Notes under the pieces: model-generated
The model's input: only the letters and a program-made list of their open reading frames with translations
What the model was told of the DNA's origin: nothing
The model's database searches: none
Program-made: the position numbers and the translations under genes
NCBI RefSeq assembly: GCF_900115955.1
Contig: NZ_FOYL01000009.1
Coordinates: forward strand, 186,001 to 250,000
DNA from: Lentzea waywayandensis
GTDB taxonomy: Bacteria > Actinomycetota > Actinomycetes > Mycobacteriales > Pseudonocardiaceae
Direction: 5' to 3'
DNA length: 64,000 nucleotides
Shown: positions 26,026-34,755 of the stretch, piece after piece
How positions within the stretch are numbered: position 1 is the first letter of the stretch
How the letters are laid out: each line of letters starts with the position of its first letter

Positions 26026-27255
26026 CTAGTGGGCGACGGCGGCGGCGCCGTGCTCGTCGACGAGAGCGCCCGTGGTGAAGCGCTCGAGGGTGAACGGCTC
26101 GTTGAACGGGTGCGGCTTGTCGTGCGCGATGGTGTGCGCGAAGCAGTCACCGACACCGGGTGTGGCCTTGAAGCCGCCGGTTCCCCAGCCGCAGTTCAGG
26201 TACAGCCCGCCCACCGGCGTGAGGCCGACGATCGGCGACGCGTCCGGGCTGACGTCGACGATGCCCGCCCACGTCCGCAGCAGATGTGCCCGCGCGAAGA
26301 CCGGGAACAGCTCCAGCGCCGCCGACATCTGCTGCTCGATGATGTGGAACGAACCCCGCTGGCCGTACCCGTTGTAGCTGTCGATCCCGGCGCCCATCAC
26401 CAGTTCTCCCTTGTGCGCCTGGGAGACGTAGACGTGCACGGCGTTCGACATCACGACGGTCGGATGCACGGGTTCGAGCAGTTCGGAGACCAAGGCCTGC
26501 AACGGATGCGAGGCGAGCGGCAGCCGCAGGCCGACCATCTTCGCGAGCACCGAGCTGTGCCCGGCCGCGCACAACGCGACCTTGCCGGCGGCGATGCGCC
26601 CGCGACTGGTTTCCACTGCGGTGATCCGGCCCTGGGACGTCTCCAGCCCGGTGACCTCGCAGTTCTGGATGAGGTCGACGCCCATCGCGTGCGCGGCCCG
26701 CGCGTAGCCCCAGGCCACGTAGTCGTGCTTCGCGATGCCCGCGCGCGGCTGGTAGGTCGCGCCCAGCACCGGGTAGCGGACGTCCGGCGAGGTGTTGACG
26801 ATCGGGCAGATCTCCTTGACCCCGGCGGGATCCACCCATTCCGCGTCGATGCCGTTGAGCCGGTTGGCGTTGACTCGCCGGACGCTGTCGCGCACGTCCT
26901 GCAGGCTGTGCGCCAGGTTCAGCACACCGCGCTGGTCGAACAGGATCGGGTAGCCGAGGTCCTCCTCCAGGCCCTCCCACAGCTTCAGCGAGTGCTCGTA
27001 GATGCCGGAGCTCTCGTCCCACAGGTAGTTCGAGCGGATGATCGTCGTGTTGCGGGCCATGTTGCCGCCCGCGAGCCAGCCCTTCTCGAGCACCGCGACG
27101 TTCGTGATGCCGTGGACCTTCGCGAGGTAGTAGGCCGTCGCGAGACCGTGCCCACCCCCGCCGACGATCACGACGTCGTAGGAGGCCTTCGGTTCCGGGT
27201 TGTCCCAGAGGAAGTCCGGGTGCTCGGGCAGATGTGCTCCGGGCGGGCTGGTCAT
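26026..27255 (-). CDS. soxB: Sarcosine oxidase, beta subunit
   Basis: A 409-residue flavoprotein (DAO family). It has an N-terminal FAD-binding motif, DVVIVGGGGHGLATAYYLA, and a C-terminal LNCGWGTGGFKATPG loop typical of SoxB. The beta subunit binds noncovalent FAD plus covalent FMN and oxidises sarcosine to the imine, with H2O2 formed. It is first in the soxBDAG-purU operon and divergent from a GntR regulator, whose likely operator (27289-27302) lies 34 bases upstream of the start. Confidence 0.96.
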   Translation of the reverse strand: MTSPPGAHLPEHPDFLWDNPEPKASYDVVIVGGGGHGLATAYYLAKVHGITNVAVLEKGWLAGGNMARNTTIIRSNYLWDESSGIYEHSLKLWEGLEEDLGYPILFDQRGVLNLAHSLQDVRDSVRRVNANRLNGIDAEWVDPAGVKEICPIVNTSPDVRYPVLGATYQPRAGIAKHDYVAWGYARAAHAMGVDLIQNCEVTGLETSQGRITAVETSRGRIAAGKVALCAAGHSSVLAKMVGLRLPLASHPLQALVSELLEPVHPTVVMSNAVHVYVSQAHKGELVMGAGIDSYNGYGQRGSFHIIEQQMSAALELFPVFARAHLLRTWAGIVDVSPDASPIVGLTPVGGLYLNCGWGTGGFKATPGVGDCFAHTIAHDKPHPFNEPFTLERFTTGALVDEHGAAAVAH

Positions 27256-27288
27256 TGCGACGCCTCCAGCGAAATCATCTGGTCGACT

Positions 27289-27302
27289 ACTGGTATATCA
27301 GT
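27289..27302. promoter_or_regulatory. Candidate GntR/FadR-type operator
   Basis: ACTGGTATATCAGT is a near-perfect palindrome (ACTGRTATAYCAGT) between soxB and the GntR gene. The core TGGTATATCA fits the GTnnnAC-like pattern bound by FadR-subfamily GntR proteins, and its site between divergent starts suits control of both. Confidence 0.6.
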
Positions 27303-27323
27303 CTGTGCAGTACGGTAGGTCAC

Positions 27324-27980
27324 ATGAACGCACGGGTCAACGACGAGCCCGCCTCCGTCTCACTCACCGAGCAGGCGTACGTCGTGCTGCGCGATCGCCT
27401 GGTCATGCTGGAGATCAAGCCGGGCGAGCCCATCAACGAGGACAGGCTGCGCACCGAGCTCGGCGTGGGCCGCACCCCGATCCGCGAAGCGTTGAAACGA
27501 CTGGAGCAGGAACGGCTCGTCGTCGCCTTCCCGCGCCGCGGCACGTTCGCCACCGACGTGAACATCTCCGACCTCTCGCACATCTCCGAGGTGCGCAGGA
27601 CCCTGGAGCCCCTCGCCGCCGCCGCGTCCGCCGAGCGGGCCACCGCAGAAGACCGCACCGCGCTCACGGAACTGCGCTCGCGGCTCGACACAGCGCCTTC
27701 CGGTGACAACACCGAGCTGCTCCGCACCGACGTCGGCGTGCACCGCGCGATCTACGGATGCGTGCACAACCCGTTCCTGGAAGACACCCTGATCTCGTAC
27801 GACAACCTGGCGACCCGCATCTGGTGCGTCTTCCTGCCGCGGCTGTCCGGAATGGCCGGTCACGTCGACGAGCACGTGCCCCTCCTCACCGCGATCATCG
27901 AGGGCGACGCGAAGAAGGCGAGCGAACTCGCCTCCCAGCACGTCATCGGGTTCGAACAGGCGATCAGGGCGTTGATCTGA
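27324..27980 (+). CDS. GntR-family regulator, FadR subfamily
   Basis: A 218-residue regulator. The winged HTH (residues about 15-78) contains LTEQAYVVLRDRLVMLEIKPG and the recognition helix region LGVGRTPIREALKRLEQERL. The C-terminal FCD domain (about 90-215) has LRTDVGVHRAIYGCVHNPF, with the conserved Asp/His of the metal-ligand pocket, and a late HVDEHVPLLTAIIEGD. It is divergent from soxBDAG-purU and probably represses it, with sarcosine or a related metabolite as inducer (inference). An ATG at 27324 was chosen. Confidence 0.88.
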   Translation: MNARVNDEPASVSLTEQAYVVLRDRLVMLEIKPGEPINEDRLRTELGVGRTPIREALKRLEQERLVVAFPRRGTFATDVNISDLSHISEVRRTLEPLAAAASAERATAEDRTALTELRSRLDTAPSGDNTELLRTDVGVHRAIYGCVHNPFLEDTLISYDNLATRIWCVFLPRLSGMAGHVDEHVPLLTAIIEGDAKKASELASQHVIGFEQAIRALI

Positions 27981-28611
27981 GCTCTTCCGCGGTCGTCTCG
28001 CGGTAACCGGAGCGCAGCCATTCGGTGCGGCTCGGCCCTGAGCCCTCCGCACCGATCAGCTCGCCGGTGTCCGGGGAGAACGCGAGCAGGTGACCGGCGT
28101 GGGACACCACGACACCGGACCTGCCGGCGAACTCCCGGGACTCGTCCTCCACCGTCAGATCCACGCATTTCGCCAAGTGCAGCAAGAGAAGACGCTGCAG
28201 CGGCGGTGTCACGACCTGAAGATGCCACACCTGACGGAACGCCTTCATCACCGCCGCGGTCGTCGTCTTCGACGTCAACCTGCCGAGCTGGACGGCGAGG
28301 GAGGCCTCGTCGGTGGCCGTGATGAAGAGGTCCGACAACTGCCCCGCGGCGTAGTCCCCGCTGGGCGGGACCATCACCTCTTCTCCCTGGGTCACCAGCA
28401 GCCGTCCCGACCCGTCCGGCGCGATCCACTGCTTGCGTTCCAGGTGTTCGACGACGCTGGTCACCGTGCTTTCCCCGGTCCGGCTCAAGAAGCGGTTGGT
28501 GCGGCGATACGCACCAACCGTGTGCACGTAGTGATAGCGGCCGGTTCCTGACGGTTCTGGCGCGTGAGCGGTCTTCCTCGCGAGAACGCGCAGCAGTTCG
28601 TTCGCCCCCAT
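27964..28611 (-). CDS. Soluble CU044_5270-like protein lacking a membrane anchor
   Basis: A 215-residue protein resembling the extracytoplasmic part of CU044_5270 proteins: YHYVHTVGAYRRTNRF, VQLGRLTSKTTTAAVMKAF and LLAFSPDTGELIGAE match the 9649 gene in layout. No N-terminal membrane helix or sigma partner is present, so it may be a truncated relic or have a separate role. The last 17 bases overlap the convergent GntR gene. It starts 9 bases past the Rieske demethylase and could be the last gene of that operon. Confidence 0.6.
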   Translation of the reverse strand: MGANELLRVLARKTAHAPEPSGTGRYHYVHTVGAYRRTNRFLSRTGESTVTSVVEHLERKQWIAPDGSGRLLVTQGEEVMVPPSGDYAAGQLSDLFITATDEASLAVQLGRLTSKTTTAAVMKAFRQVWHLQVVTPPLQRLLLLHLAKCVDLTVEDESREFAGRSGVVVSHAGHLLAFSPDTGELIGAEGSGPSRTEWLRSGYRETTAEELRSTP

Positions 28612-28620
28612 GGGTCCCTT

Positions 28621-29751
28621 CTACCACCGTTTCGGCGAGGTGACCTCCTGCACCCAGCGGTGGAACTCCCCGATGTGGTGCTCGGACGGAACCAGCACCC
28701 CGCCGTCCCGGTAGGCCCGCGACGACATCGCGGGCTGACACCGTTCGCAGGCCTCGAAGTCCTGCTCGTTGACGCGGTGGAACAGCTCGACGGACCGCGA
28801 CACGTCCTTTCCGGTGGCGACGACGTCCTTGGCGTAGAGCCAGTCGCACTCGACGATCGTGCGGTCGGCGGCCATCGGGAACATGCGGTGGATGATCACG
28901 TGGTCCGGCACGAGGTTGATGAACACCTGCGGCCGCACGGTGATCGCGTAGTACCGGCGGTCCTGCTCGGCGTCCACTCCGGACAGGTTCTCGAAGCCTT
29001 CGCTGCCGTCGATCGTGAAGCCCTTGATCTCCTCGCCGAACACCGCGCCGTGCCCGACGTAGTACTGCGCCGCGTAGCCGTCCGCGAACTCCGGCAGGAC
29101 CTCCGTGAGCTCGGGGTGGATGGTGGCGCAGTGGTAGCACTCCATGAAGTTCTCGATGATGAGCTTCCAGTTCGCCTTGACGTCGTAGGTGATCCGGCGA
29201 CCCAGGTCCAGTTCGCTGACCTGGTAGTTGCCGATCGCGTCGAGGTTGCCCAGGCGCTCGCGGACGTCCTGCTGCACGGTCTGTTCGAACGACGCCGGCT
29301 CGTCGGCCAGCGACAGCCACGCGTAGCCGAGCCATTCGCGGAGATGGACGGGCTTCAGGCCGTACTCGACGCGGTCGACGTCCGGCATCGACGTGAGGTT
29401 CGGCGCGGCGACCAGCTTGCCGTCCAGGCCGTAGGTCCAGGCGTGGTACGGGCACTGGAAGTTCCGCTTGACCGTGCCGGTCTCCTCGACGCACAGCTTG
29501 GCGCCGCGGTGCCGGCAGATGTTGAGGAACGCACGCAACGAACCGTCGCGCGAGCGGGTCACGAGCACGCTCTCGCGTCCGATTTGGACGGTGCGGAAGT
29601 TGCCGGCGTCCGGGAGGTCGGCGCTGCGGACCGCGCAGAACCACATCCGCTCGAAGATGTTCTCCTGCTCCAGCTCGAAGATCGCCGGATCGGTGTAGGT
29701 GCTGCCGGGCAGGGTGGGGATGAGGCTGGACGGCAGTTCGGTCTGGGTCAT
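28621..29751 (-). CDS. gbcA: Rieske-type glycine betaine demethylase, oxygenase component
   Basis: A 376-residue ring-hydroxylating-type oxygenase. Its Rieske motif is Cys79-x-His81 (NICRHRGAKLC) with Cys100-x-x-His103 (FQCPYHAW). The mononuclear iron site is in NFMECYHCATIHPEL (His207 and His212). The GbcA/stachydrine demethylase group releases formaldehyde from a quaternary methylamine. Context makes glycine betaine to dimethylglycine most likely: the next upstream gene is dimethylglycine oxidase. The ATG overlaps the end of that gene (ATGA). Electrons probably come from the Rieske ferredoxin and reductase at 34.4-35.9 kb. Confidence 0.82.
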   Translation of the reverse strand: MTQTELPSSLIPTLPGSTYTDPAIFELEQENIFERMWFCAVRSADLPDAGNFRTVQIGRESVLVTRSRDGSLRAFLNICRHRGAKLCVEETGTVKRNFQCPYHAWTYGLDGKLVAAPNLTSMPDVDRVEYGLKPVHLREWLGYAWLSLADEPASFEQTVQQDVRERLGNLDAIGNYQVSELDLGRRITYDVKANWKLIIENFMECYHCATIHPELTEVLPEFADGYAAQYYVGHGAVFGEEIKGFTIDGSEGFENLSGVDAEQDRRYYAITVRPQVFINLVPDHVIIHRMFPMAADRTIVECDWLYAKDVVATGKDVSRSVELFHRVNEQDFEACERCQPAMSSRAYRDGGVLVPSEHHIGEFHRWVQEVTSPKRW

Positions 29752-32195
29752 GAGCGGATCCGCTTCATCTCGGGGTCGAACAGCGGTTCGGACGACACGA
29801 CGGCCTGGACTCGTTCGCCGAAGTACTCGATCTCGACCGGGGTTCCCTCCACCGCGACCTCGGCGGGAAGCCAGGCGTAGGCGATGTTCTTGCCGATCGA
29901 GTAGCCGCGGGCCGCGCTGGTCACGTACCCGACCGCCACCCCGCCCGCGAACACCGGCTCGGAGCCCATCACGACCTGGTAGTCGTCGTCGATGATCAAG
30001 CAGGTGAGCTTGCGGGCCGCGGTCTCCTCGGAACGGCCCTCCAACGCCCTGCGGCCGTGGAAGTAGCCCTTGTTCATGCGGACGGCGAAACCCAGCCCCG
30101 CCTCGTACGGGTCGTGCTCGGTGGTCACGTCGGCGCCCCACGAGCGGTAGCCCTTCTCCAGCCTCATGCTGGTGAACGCGCTGCGGCCGGCGGCGATGAC
30201 ACCGTGCTGCTGACCGGCCTCCCAGAGCGTGTCCCACAACCGGCGTCCCATGTCGGCCGTGGTGTAGAGCTCCCAGCCCAGTTCACCGACGTACGACAGG
30301 CGCATCGCGGTGACCGGCACCTCGCCGATGAAAGCCTCCTGCGCCTTGAAGTACCCCATGGCCTCGTGTGAGAAGTCCGTGCGGGTCAACGGTTGCAAGA
30401 GCTTGCGTGCAAGAGGTCCCCACAGCCCGATGCAGCAGGTACCCGGCGTGATGTCCGAGATGTGCACACCGCCGTTGGGCGGCAGGCGCCGGCGCAGCCA
30501 GTCGAGGTCGAGCGGGCCGTTCGCGCCGACCTGGAACCGGTTCTGGCCGAGCCGGGCGATCGTCAGGTCGCTGCGCACTCCCCCGTCCTCGTTGAGCAGC
30601 AACGTGTACACCACCGCGCCCGGCTTGCGGTCGAGCTGGTTGGTGGTCATGGTCTGCAGGAACGTCAACGCCTCCGGGCCGCTGACCTCCAGTCGTTTCA
30701 ACGCGGTCATGTCGAACATCGCGACCCGCTTGCGGGCGACGAGGGCCTCGGCGCCGGCGATCGGCGACCAGAACCGGGACGCCCACTCGTTGCGTTCCGG
30801 GATCTCCGCGACCTCGGGCAGCCCAGCGTTGGCCTCGTACCAGTGCGGCCGCTCCCAGCCCGACGCCTCCAGGAACACCGCGCCGAGCTCCTTCTGCCGT
30901 TCGTAGAACGGGCTGGTGCGCAACGGTCGCGGGCGTTCGGCGGGCTGCAACGGGTGCAGGATGTCGTAGACCTCGACGAACGCCCGGCAGCTGCGTTCGT
31001 GCACGTAGCCGGGCGAGCGCTGGACGTCCTCGAACCGGTTGAGGTCGCAGCCGTGCAGGTCGATGTTCGGCTGACCGTCCACCAGCCACTCGGCCATCGC
31101 CTTCGCGACACCGGCGGAGTGCGTGATCCACACGGCCTCGGCGACCCAGAAGCCCTGCAGTCCGGGGTGTTCGCCGAGCAGCGGGTTGCCGTCCGGTGTG
31201 AAGGAGAACAGTCCGTTGACGCCCTCCTCGACCTTCGAGTCGCCGAGGGCCGGCAGCAGGTCGACGGCGGCGGCCCAGGAGGTCTCGAAGTCCTCCGGGG
31301 TGAACGCGATCTCGGACGGCATGGTCGGCGCCACGTCGTAGTCGAGGATGTCGTCGGCCGAGATCGGCATCGGCCGGTGCCCGTACGCGCCGATGCCGAT
31401 GCGGTCGACGTGCTCGCGGAAGTACAGGTCGGCGTCCTGGTGACGCAGCAACGGCTTCGACATCTCGGACAGCTCGGTGTTGACGCCCTTCAACACCGCC
31501 AACGGAGCTGTCTTCGCGTACTGGTGGGCCATCGGGACCAGCGGGATGTCGAGGTCGACCATCCGCCCGATCCGCGGGCCCCACATACCGACGCAGGACA
31601 CGACGATGTCCGCGGCGAACGTGTCGTGCTCGGTGACGACGGCCTTCACCCGGCGGCCGTTGCGTTCGACGCCGGTGACCTTGTGGTGCGCCAGGAACTT
31701 CGCGCCCCGCTCCATCGCCCTGCGCGCCTGCGCCTCGGCGGCCCTGAGCGGCTTCGCGATGCCGTCGCTCGGGATGTGGAAGCCACCGAGGATCCGGGCC
31801 GGGTCGAGCAACGGGTGCAGCCGCGCGCACTCCTCCGGATCACGCAGGTAGCTCTCGACGCCCCACGACGTCGCCCAGCCGTGGCGGCGCTTGATGTCCG
31901 TCCAGCGTTCCGGGGTGGTGGCGACCTCCAGCCCGCCGAGCTGCTGGAAGCACCACTTGTCGTCCATCGTCAGCGCCGTGTACTTCTCGACGGTGTACTG
32001 GGCGAACGAGGTCATGGTCTTGCAGCCGGTCGTCTGGAAGACCAGGCCCGGCGCGTGCGAGCTCGACCCGCCCGTGGCGAACAGCGGTCCCTGTTCGAGC
32101 ACGGTGATGTCGGTCCACCCGCGCGCGGTCAGTTCGTCGGCGAGCGCGCATCCGACGATGCCCGCGCCGATCAGCACGACTCTCGGCTGGCTCAC
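29748..32195 (-). CDS. dmg: Dimethylglycine oxidase
   Basis: An 815-residue bifunctional enzyme. The N-terminal FAD domain begins VVLIGAGIVGCALADEL, and GGSSSHAPGLVFQ contains His47, equivalent to the histidine that carries covalent FAD in Arthrobacter dimethylglycine oxidase. The C-terminal half is an aminomethyltransferase/THF-binding domain (LSYVGELGWELY, AFTSMRLEKGYRSWG). It converts dimethylglycine to sarcosine and transfers the methyl carbon to THF, or releases formaldehyde. The GTG start overlaps the mscR stop, and the end overlaps gbcA. Confidence 0.9.
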   Translation of the reverse strand: MSQPRVVLIGAGIVGCALADELTARGWTDITVLEQGPLFATGGSSSHAPGLVFQTTGCKTMTSFAQYTVEKYTALTMDDKWCFQQLGGLEVATTPERWTDIKRRHGWATSWGVESYLRDPEECARLHPLLDPARILGGFHIPSDGIAKPLRAAEAQARRAMERGAKFLAHHKVTGVERNGRRVKAVVTEHDTFAADIVVSCVGMWGPRIGRMVDLDIPLVPMAHQYAKTAPLAVLKGVNTELSEMSKPLLRHQDADLYFREHVDRIGIGAYGHRPMPISADDILDYDVAPTMPSEIAFTPEDFETSWAAAVDLLPALGDSKVEEGVNGLFSFTPDGNPLLGEHPGLQGFWVAEAVWITHSAGVAKAMAEWLVDGQPNIDLHGCDLNRFEDVQRSPGYVHERSCRAFVEVYDILHPLQPAERPRPLRTSPFYERQKELGAVFLEASGWERPHWYEANAGLPEVAEIPERNEWASRFWSPIAGAEALVARKRVAMFDMTALKRLEVSGPEALTFLQTMTTNQLDRKPGAVVYTLLLNEDGGVRSDLTIARLGQNRFQVGANGPLDLDWLRRRLPPNGGVHISDITPGTCCIGLWGPLARKLLQPLTRTDFSHEAMGYFKAQEAFIGEVPVTAMRLSYVGELGWELYTTADMGRRLWDTLWEAGQQHGVIAAGRSAFTSMRLEKGYRSWGADVTTEHDPYEAGLGFAVRMNKGYFHGRRALEGRSEETAARKLTCLIIDDDYQVVMGSEPVFAGGVAVGYVTSAARGYSIGKNIAYAWLPAEVAVEGTPVEIEYFGERVQAVVSSEPLFDPEMKRIRS

Positions 32196-33277
32196 AGGAC
32201 CACCACCGAACGAAGCACGCGGCCGTGGTGCATGTCCTCGAACGCCTTCTCGACGTCGCCCAGCCCGATCGTCTCCGAGACGAACGCGCCGAGGTCGAGC
32301 CTGCCTTGGAGGTACAGGTCGATCAGCATCGGGAAGTCGCGGCTGGGCAGGCAGTCGCCGTACCAGGACGACTTCACCGCGCCGCCGCGCGAGAACACGT
32401 CGATCAACGGCAGTTCGAGCTTCATGTCCGGGGTCGGCACACCGACGAGCACGGCGAGGCCGGCGTGGTCACGGGCGTAGAACGCCTGCTGGAAGGTCTC
32501 GGGCCGGCCGACCGCGTCGATCACGACGTCGGCGCCGTTGCCCTCGGTGAGCTCGCGGATCGCCTCCACGACGTCCTGCTCGCGGGCGTTGATCGTGTGC
32601 GTGGCACCGAACCGCTCGGCCCACCGCAGTTTCGTGTCGTCGAGGTCGACGGCGATGATCGTGCGCGCCCCCGCCAGCCGCGCTCCCGCGATCGCCGCGT
32701 CACCGACGCCGCCGCACCCGAGCACGGCCACGCTGTCGCCGCGCGTGACGCCACCGGTGTTGATCGCGGCGCCGATGCCCGCCATCACGCCGCAGCCGAG
32801 CAGGCCCGCGACCTCCGCCGGTGCCTTGGGGTTCACCTTCGTGCATTGTCCACTGTGGACGAGTGTCTTCTCGGCGAACGCGCCGATGCCCAGCGCGGGC
32901 GACAGCGGCGTTCCGTCGGCCAGCGTCATGGGCTGGGTGGCGTTGTGGGTGTTGAAGCAGTACTGGGGCCGGCCGCGCAGGCACGAGCGGCACGAACCGC
33001 ACACCGCGCGCCAGTTCAGGATCACGAAGTCGCCCGGCGCCAGATCGGTCACGCCCTCGCCGACCGCTTCCACGATCCCCGCGGCCTCGTGCCCGAGCAG
33101 GAACGGGAACTCGTCGTTGATCCCGCCCTCCCGGTAGTGCAGGTCGGTGTGACACACCCCGCACGCCTGCACCTTCACCAGCGCCTCACCCGGACCGGGA
33201 TCGGGCACGAGGATCGTCTCGACCGAGACCTTCGCTCCGCGCCCCGCCGCCACGACACCCTTCACCGCATGTGCCAC
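32192..33277 (-). CDS. mscR: S-(hydroxymethyl)mycothiol dehydrogenase
   Basis: A 361-residue zinc alcohol dehydrogenase of the mycothiol-dependent formaldehyde dehydrogenase group. It has catalytic-zinc motifs ACGVCHTDLHY and GHEAAGIVE, the structural-zinc cysteine cluster CGSCRSCLRGRPQYC, and a Rossmann motif VAVLGCGGVGDAAIAGA. It oxidises the formaldehyde-mycothiol adduct with NAD+. As the first gene of the mscR-dmg-gbcA operon it would detoxify the formaldehyde those enzymes make. The GTG at 33275-33277 (VAHAVKGVV) was chosen; two IclR-type sites lie within 60 bases upstream. Confidence 0.9.
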   Translation of the reverse strand: MAHAVKGVVAAGRGAKVSVETILVPDPGPGEALVKVQACGVCHTDLHYREGGINDEFPFLLGHEAAGIVEAVGEGVTDLAPGDFVILNWRAVCGSCRSCLRGRPQYCFNTHNATQPMTLADGTPLSPALGIGAFAEKTLVHSGQCTKVNPKAPAEVAGLLGCGVMAGIGAAINTGGVTRGDSVAVLGCGGVGDAAIAGARLAGARTIIAVDLDDTKLRWAERFGATHTINAREQDVVEAIRELTEGNGADVVIDAVGRPETFQQAFYARDHAGLAVLVGVPTPDMKLELPLIDVFSRGGAVKSSWYGDCLPSRDFPMLIDLYLQGRLDLGAFVSETIGLGDVEKAFEDMHHGRVLRSVVVL

Positions 33278-33298
33278 TTCGTTCGCTCCCGTCGGCGA

Positions 33299-33334
33299 GT
33301 TCCGTAATACGCAACGCAGTCCGCATTATGCAAC
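33299..33334. promoter_or_regulatory. IclR operator pair upstream of mscR-dmg-gbcA
   Basis: GTTCCGTAATACGCAACG (33299-33316) recurs unchanged at 34408-34425. A second related half, AGTCCGCATTATGCAAC (33318-33334), follows directly. As the inverse, the consensus is about GTTGCRTAWTRCGGAMY. The sites lie 22-57 bases upstream of the GTG. Confidence 0.72.
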
Positions 33335-33408
33335 TAGCGGCATCACGGTGCGGTCCGCCGGAGCCGTTGTCAAGACCCTGTCGCACGGACGGAGGCATCC
33401 CGAACGGC

Positions 33409-33440
33409 AGCGAGCCCCCGGCCGTGACCGAGGGCTCGCT
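33409..33440. terminator. Stem-loop after the IclR gene
   Basis: Arms AGCGAGCCC (33409-33417) and GGGCTCGCT (33432-33440) pair perfectly, extend by CGG/CCG past a mismatch, and flank a CCGTGA loop. It is 16 bases beyond the iclR stop, consistent with its terminator. Confidence 0.7.
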
Positions 33441-33455
33441 GTCCGTGAACGCCTT

Positions 33456-34238
33456 TCACAGCACGGAATGCCCCATTCGGACAGAAAGGTCGCGCGACGC
33501 CACGCGCAGCTCCTCGACGATCTCCGGCATGCGTTTCTGCGAGAGCCGGTAGGCCGGACCGGCGGCGCTGATCGCCGCCACGACGTCGCCGTGCGAGCCG
33601 AACACCGGCACCGCCACCGCGTGCAGACCGGCCTCCAGCTCCTCCATGCAGGTCGCGAACCCGTCCTCGGCCGTGCGTTGCAGCACGCACCGCAGCTTCA
33701 CGGGATCGGTGATCGTGCGCGGGGCGCAGGGCTCCAGGTCGCCCGACAGCAGGCGGTCCTGATCGTCGGCCGACGCGGCGGCGAGCAGGACCTTGCCGCT
33801 CGACGTGGCGTGCAACGGCGTCCGCTGACCGACCCAGTTCTGCGCAGCCACCGCGGAACTCCCCCGCGCCTGGCTCACGTTCAGCGCGACGCCGCTGTCC
33901 AGGATCGCGATGTTGACGGTCTCGCCCAGCCGGTCCGCGAGCGCCGTGCAGACCGGGCCGCCCACCCGGACGTAGTCGAGCTGCCCGGTCACCGCGCCGG
34001 CGAACCGGAGCATGCCGAGGCCGATCCGGAACGGACCGCGTTCGCCGTCCTGCTCCACGAGGTCACGGGCCTGAAGCGTGTAAACGAGTCTGGACGCGGA
34101 GGACTTGTGCACGCCGAGCTCGGCGGCGATCTCGGTGATCCCCGCTTCCCCGTTGCGGGCCAGCAGCTCCAGCACCGCCACCGCCCGATCGACCGATTGC
34201 ACCAGCGCCGTGTCGCGCGCCTCCCCGTTGTTGCTCAT
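33456..34238 (-). CDS. IclR-family transcriptional regulator
   Basis: A 260-residue regulator. It has an N-terminal winged HTH (LVQSVDRAVAVLELLARNG, ITEIAAELGVHKSSASRLVYTL) and a C-terminal IclR effector domain with LHATSSGKVLLAA and the CMEELEAGLHAVAVPV stretch. It lies between the mscR operon and the Rieske ferredoxin gene. Identical sequence copies in both promoters, and ATTACGCAAC over its own start (34237-34246), make it the likely regulator of both and of itself. The effector may be glycine betaine or dimethylglycine (inference). Confidence 0.9.
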   Translation of the reverse strand: MSNNGEARDTALVQSVDRAVAVLELLARNGEAGITEIAAELGVHKSSASRLVYTLQARDLVEQDGERGPFRIGLGMLRFAGAVTGQLDYVRVGGPVCTALADRLGETVNIAILDSGVALNVSQARGSSAVAAQNWVGQRTPLHATSSGKVLLAAASADDQDRLLSGDLEPCAPRTITDPVKLRCVLQRTAEDGFATCMEELEAGLHAVAVPVFGSHGDVVAAISAAGPAYRLSQKRMPEIVEELRVASRDLSVRMGHSVL

Positions 34239-34246
34239 TACGCAAC
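34237..34246. promoter_or_regulatory. Half-site overlapping the iclR start
   Basis: ATTACGCAAC matches the right half of the GTTCCGTAATACGCAACG operator and includes the start codon of the IclR gene. It suggests autorepression. Confidence 0.45.
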
Positions 34247-34388
34247 CGTAACTGTGTTGTGAACGAGTAACCAGCACAGGCAGGGCGTTGCCCCCGGAGG
34301 AGGCGCCGGGGCGCCTGCGTTGGCGTTCGAGCCAGGACGCGTCCCCCAAACACACCTTGACGCGTCCCGTGTTCTGCCTCATTCTGCT

Positions 34389-34425
34389 GTTGCGTATCGC
34401 ACATCGCGTTCCGTAATACGCAACG
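34389..34425. promoter_or_regulatory. IclR operator pair upstream of the Rieske ferredoxin gene
   Basis: GTTGCGTATCGCA (34389-34401) is followed by GTTCCGTAATACGCAACG (34408-34425). The latter is identical to the site upstream of mscR. The second site ends 12 bases before the ATG and overlaps the likely start of transcription, a repressor-type position. Confidence 0.7.
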
Positions 34426-34437
34426 GAGGGGTTCGAG

Positions 34438-34755
34438 ATGATCACCGCTTGCGCCGTGGCCGATCTTCCGATCGGCGAATCCGTGCGGATCGACGGCGAC
34501 CCGGCGATCGCCGTCTTCAACGCGGACGGCGAGTTCTACGCGATCGACGACACCTGCAGCCACCAGGACGCGTCGCTGTCGGAGGGCTGGCTGGAGGGCT
34601 GCTTCGTCGAGTGCCCGCTGCACGCCGCGAGCTTCGACCTGCGCACCGGTGTCCCGACGTGCCTGCCGGCCAAGAGGGCGGTGCGCACGTACCCGGTTGT
34701 CGTGCAGGACGGCGTGATCTACGTGGACACGGGCAGCCGCGAGGCCGTGGCGTGA
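34438..34755 (+). CDS. Rieske-type [2Fe-2S] ferredoxin
   Basis: A 105-residue electron carrier of the class III dioxygenase-ferredoxin type. The cluster ligands are in CSHQDASLSEG (Cys, His) and FVECPLHAASFD (Cys, His). GGAGGG lies upstream of the ATG. It overlaps the ferredoxin reductase by the GTGA junction. Shared IclR operators connect it to the gbcA operon, so it probably carries electrons to GbcA in a three-component system. Canonical GbcAB uses a flavin/plant-type ferredoxin reductase subunit instead, so the arrangement is distinctive. Confidence 0.88.
   Translation: MITACAVADLPIGESVRIDGDPAIAVFNADGEFYAIDDTCSHQDASLSEGWLEGCFVECPLHAASFDLRTGVPTCLPAKRAVRTYPVVVQDGVIYVDTGSREAVA

Noticed and set aside
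29752..30237. Upstream extension of the Rieske demethylase
   Set aside because: Lies over the dmg gene in another frame; the ATG at 29749-29751 with ATGA overlap gives a family-like N-terminus.
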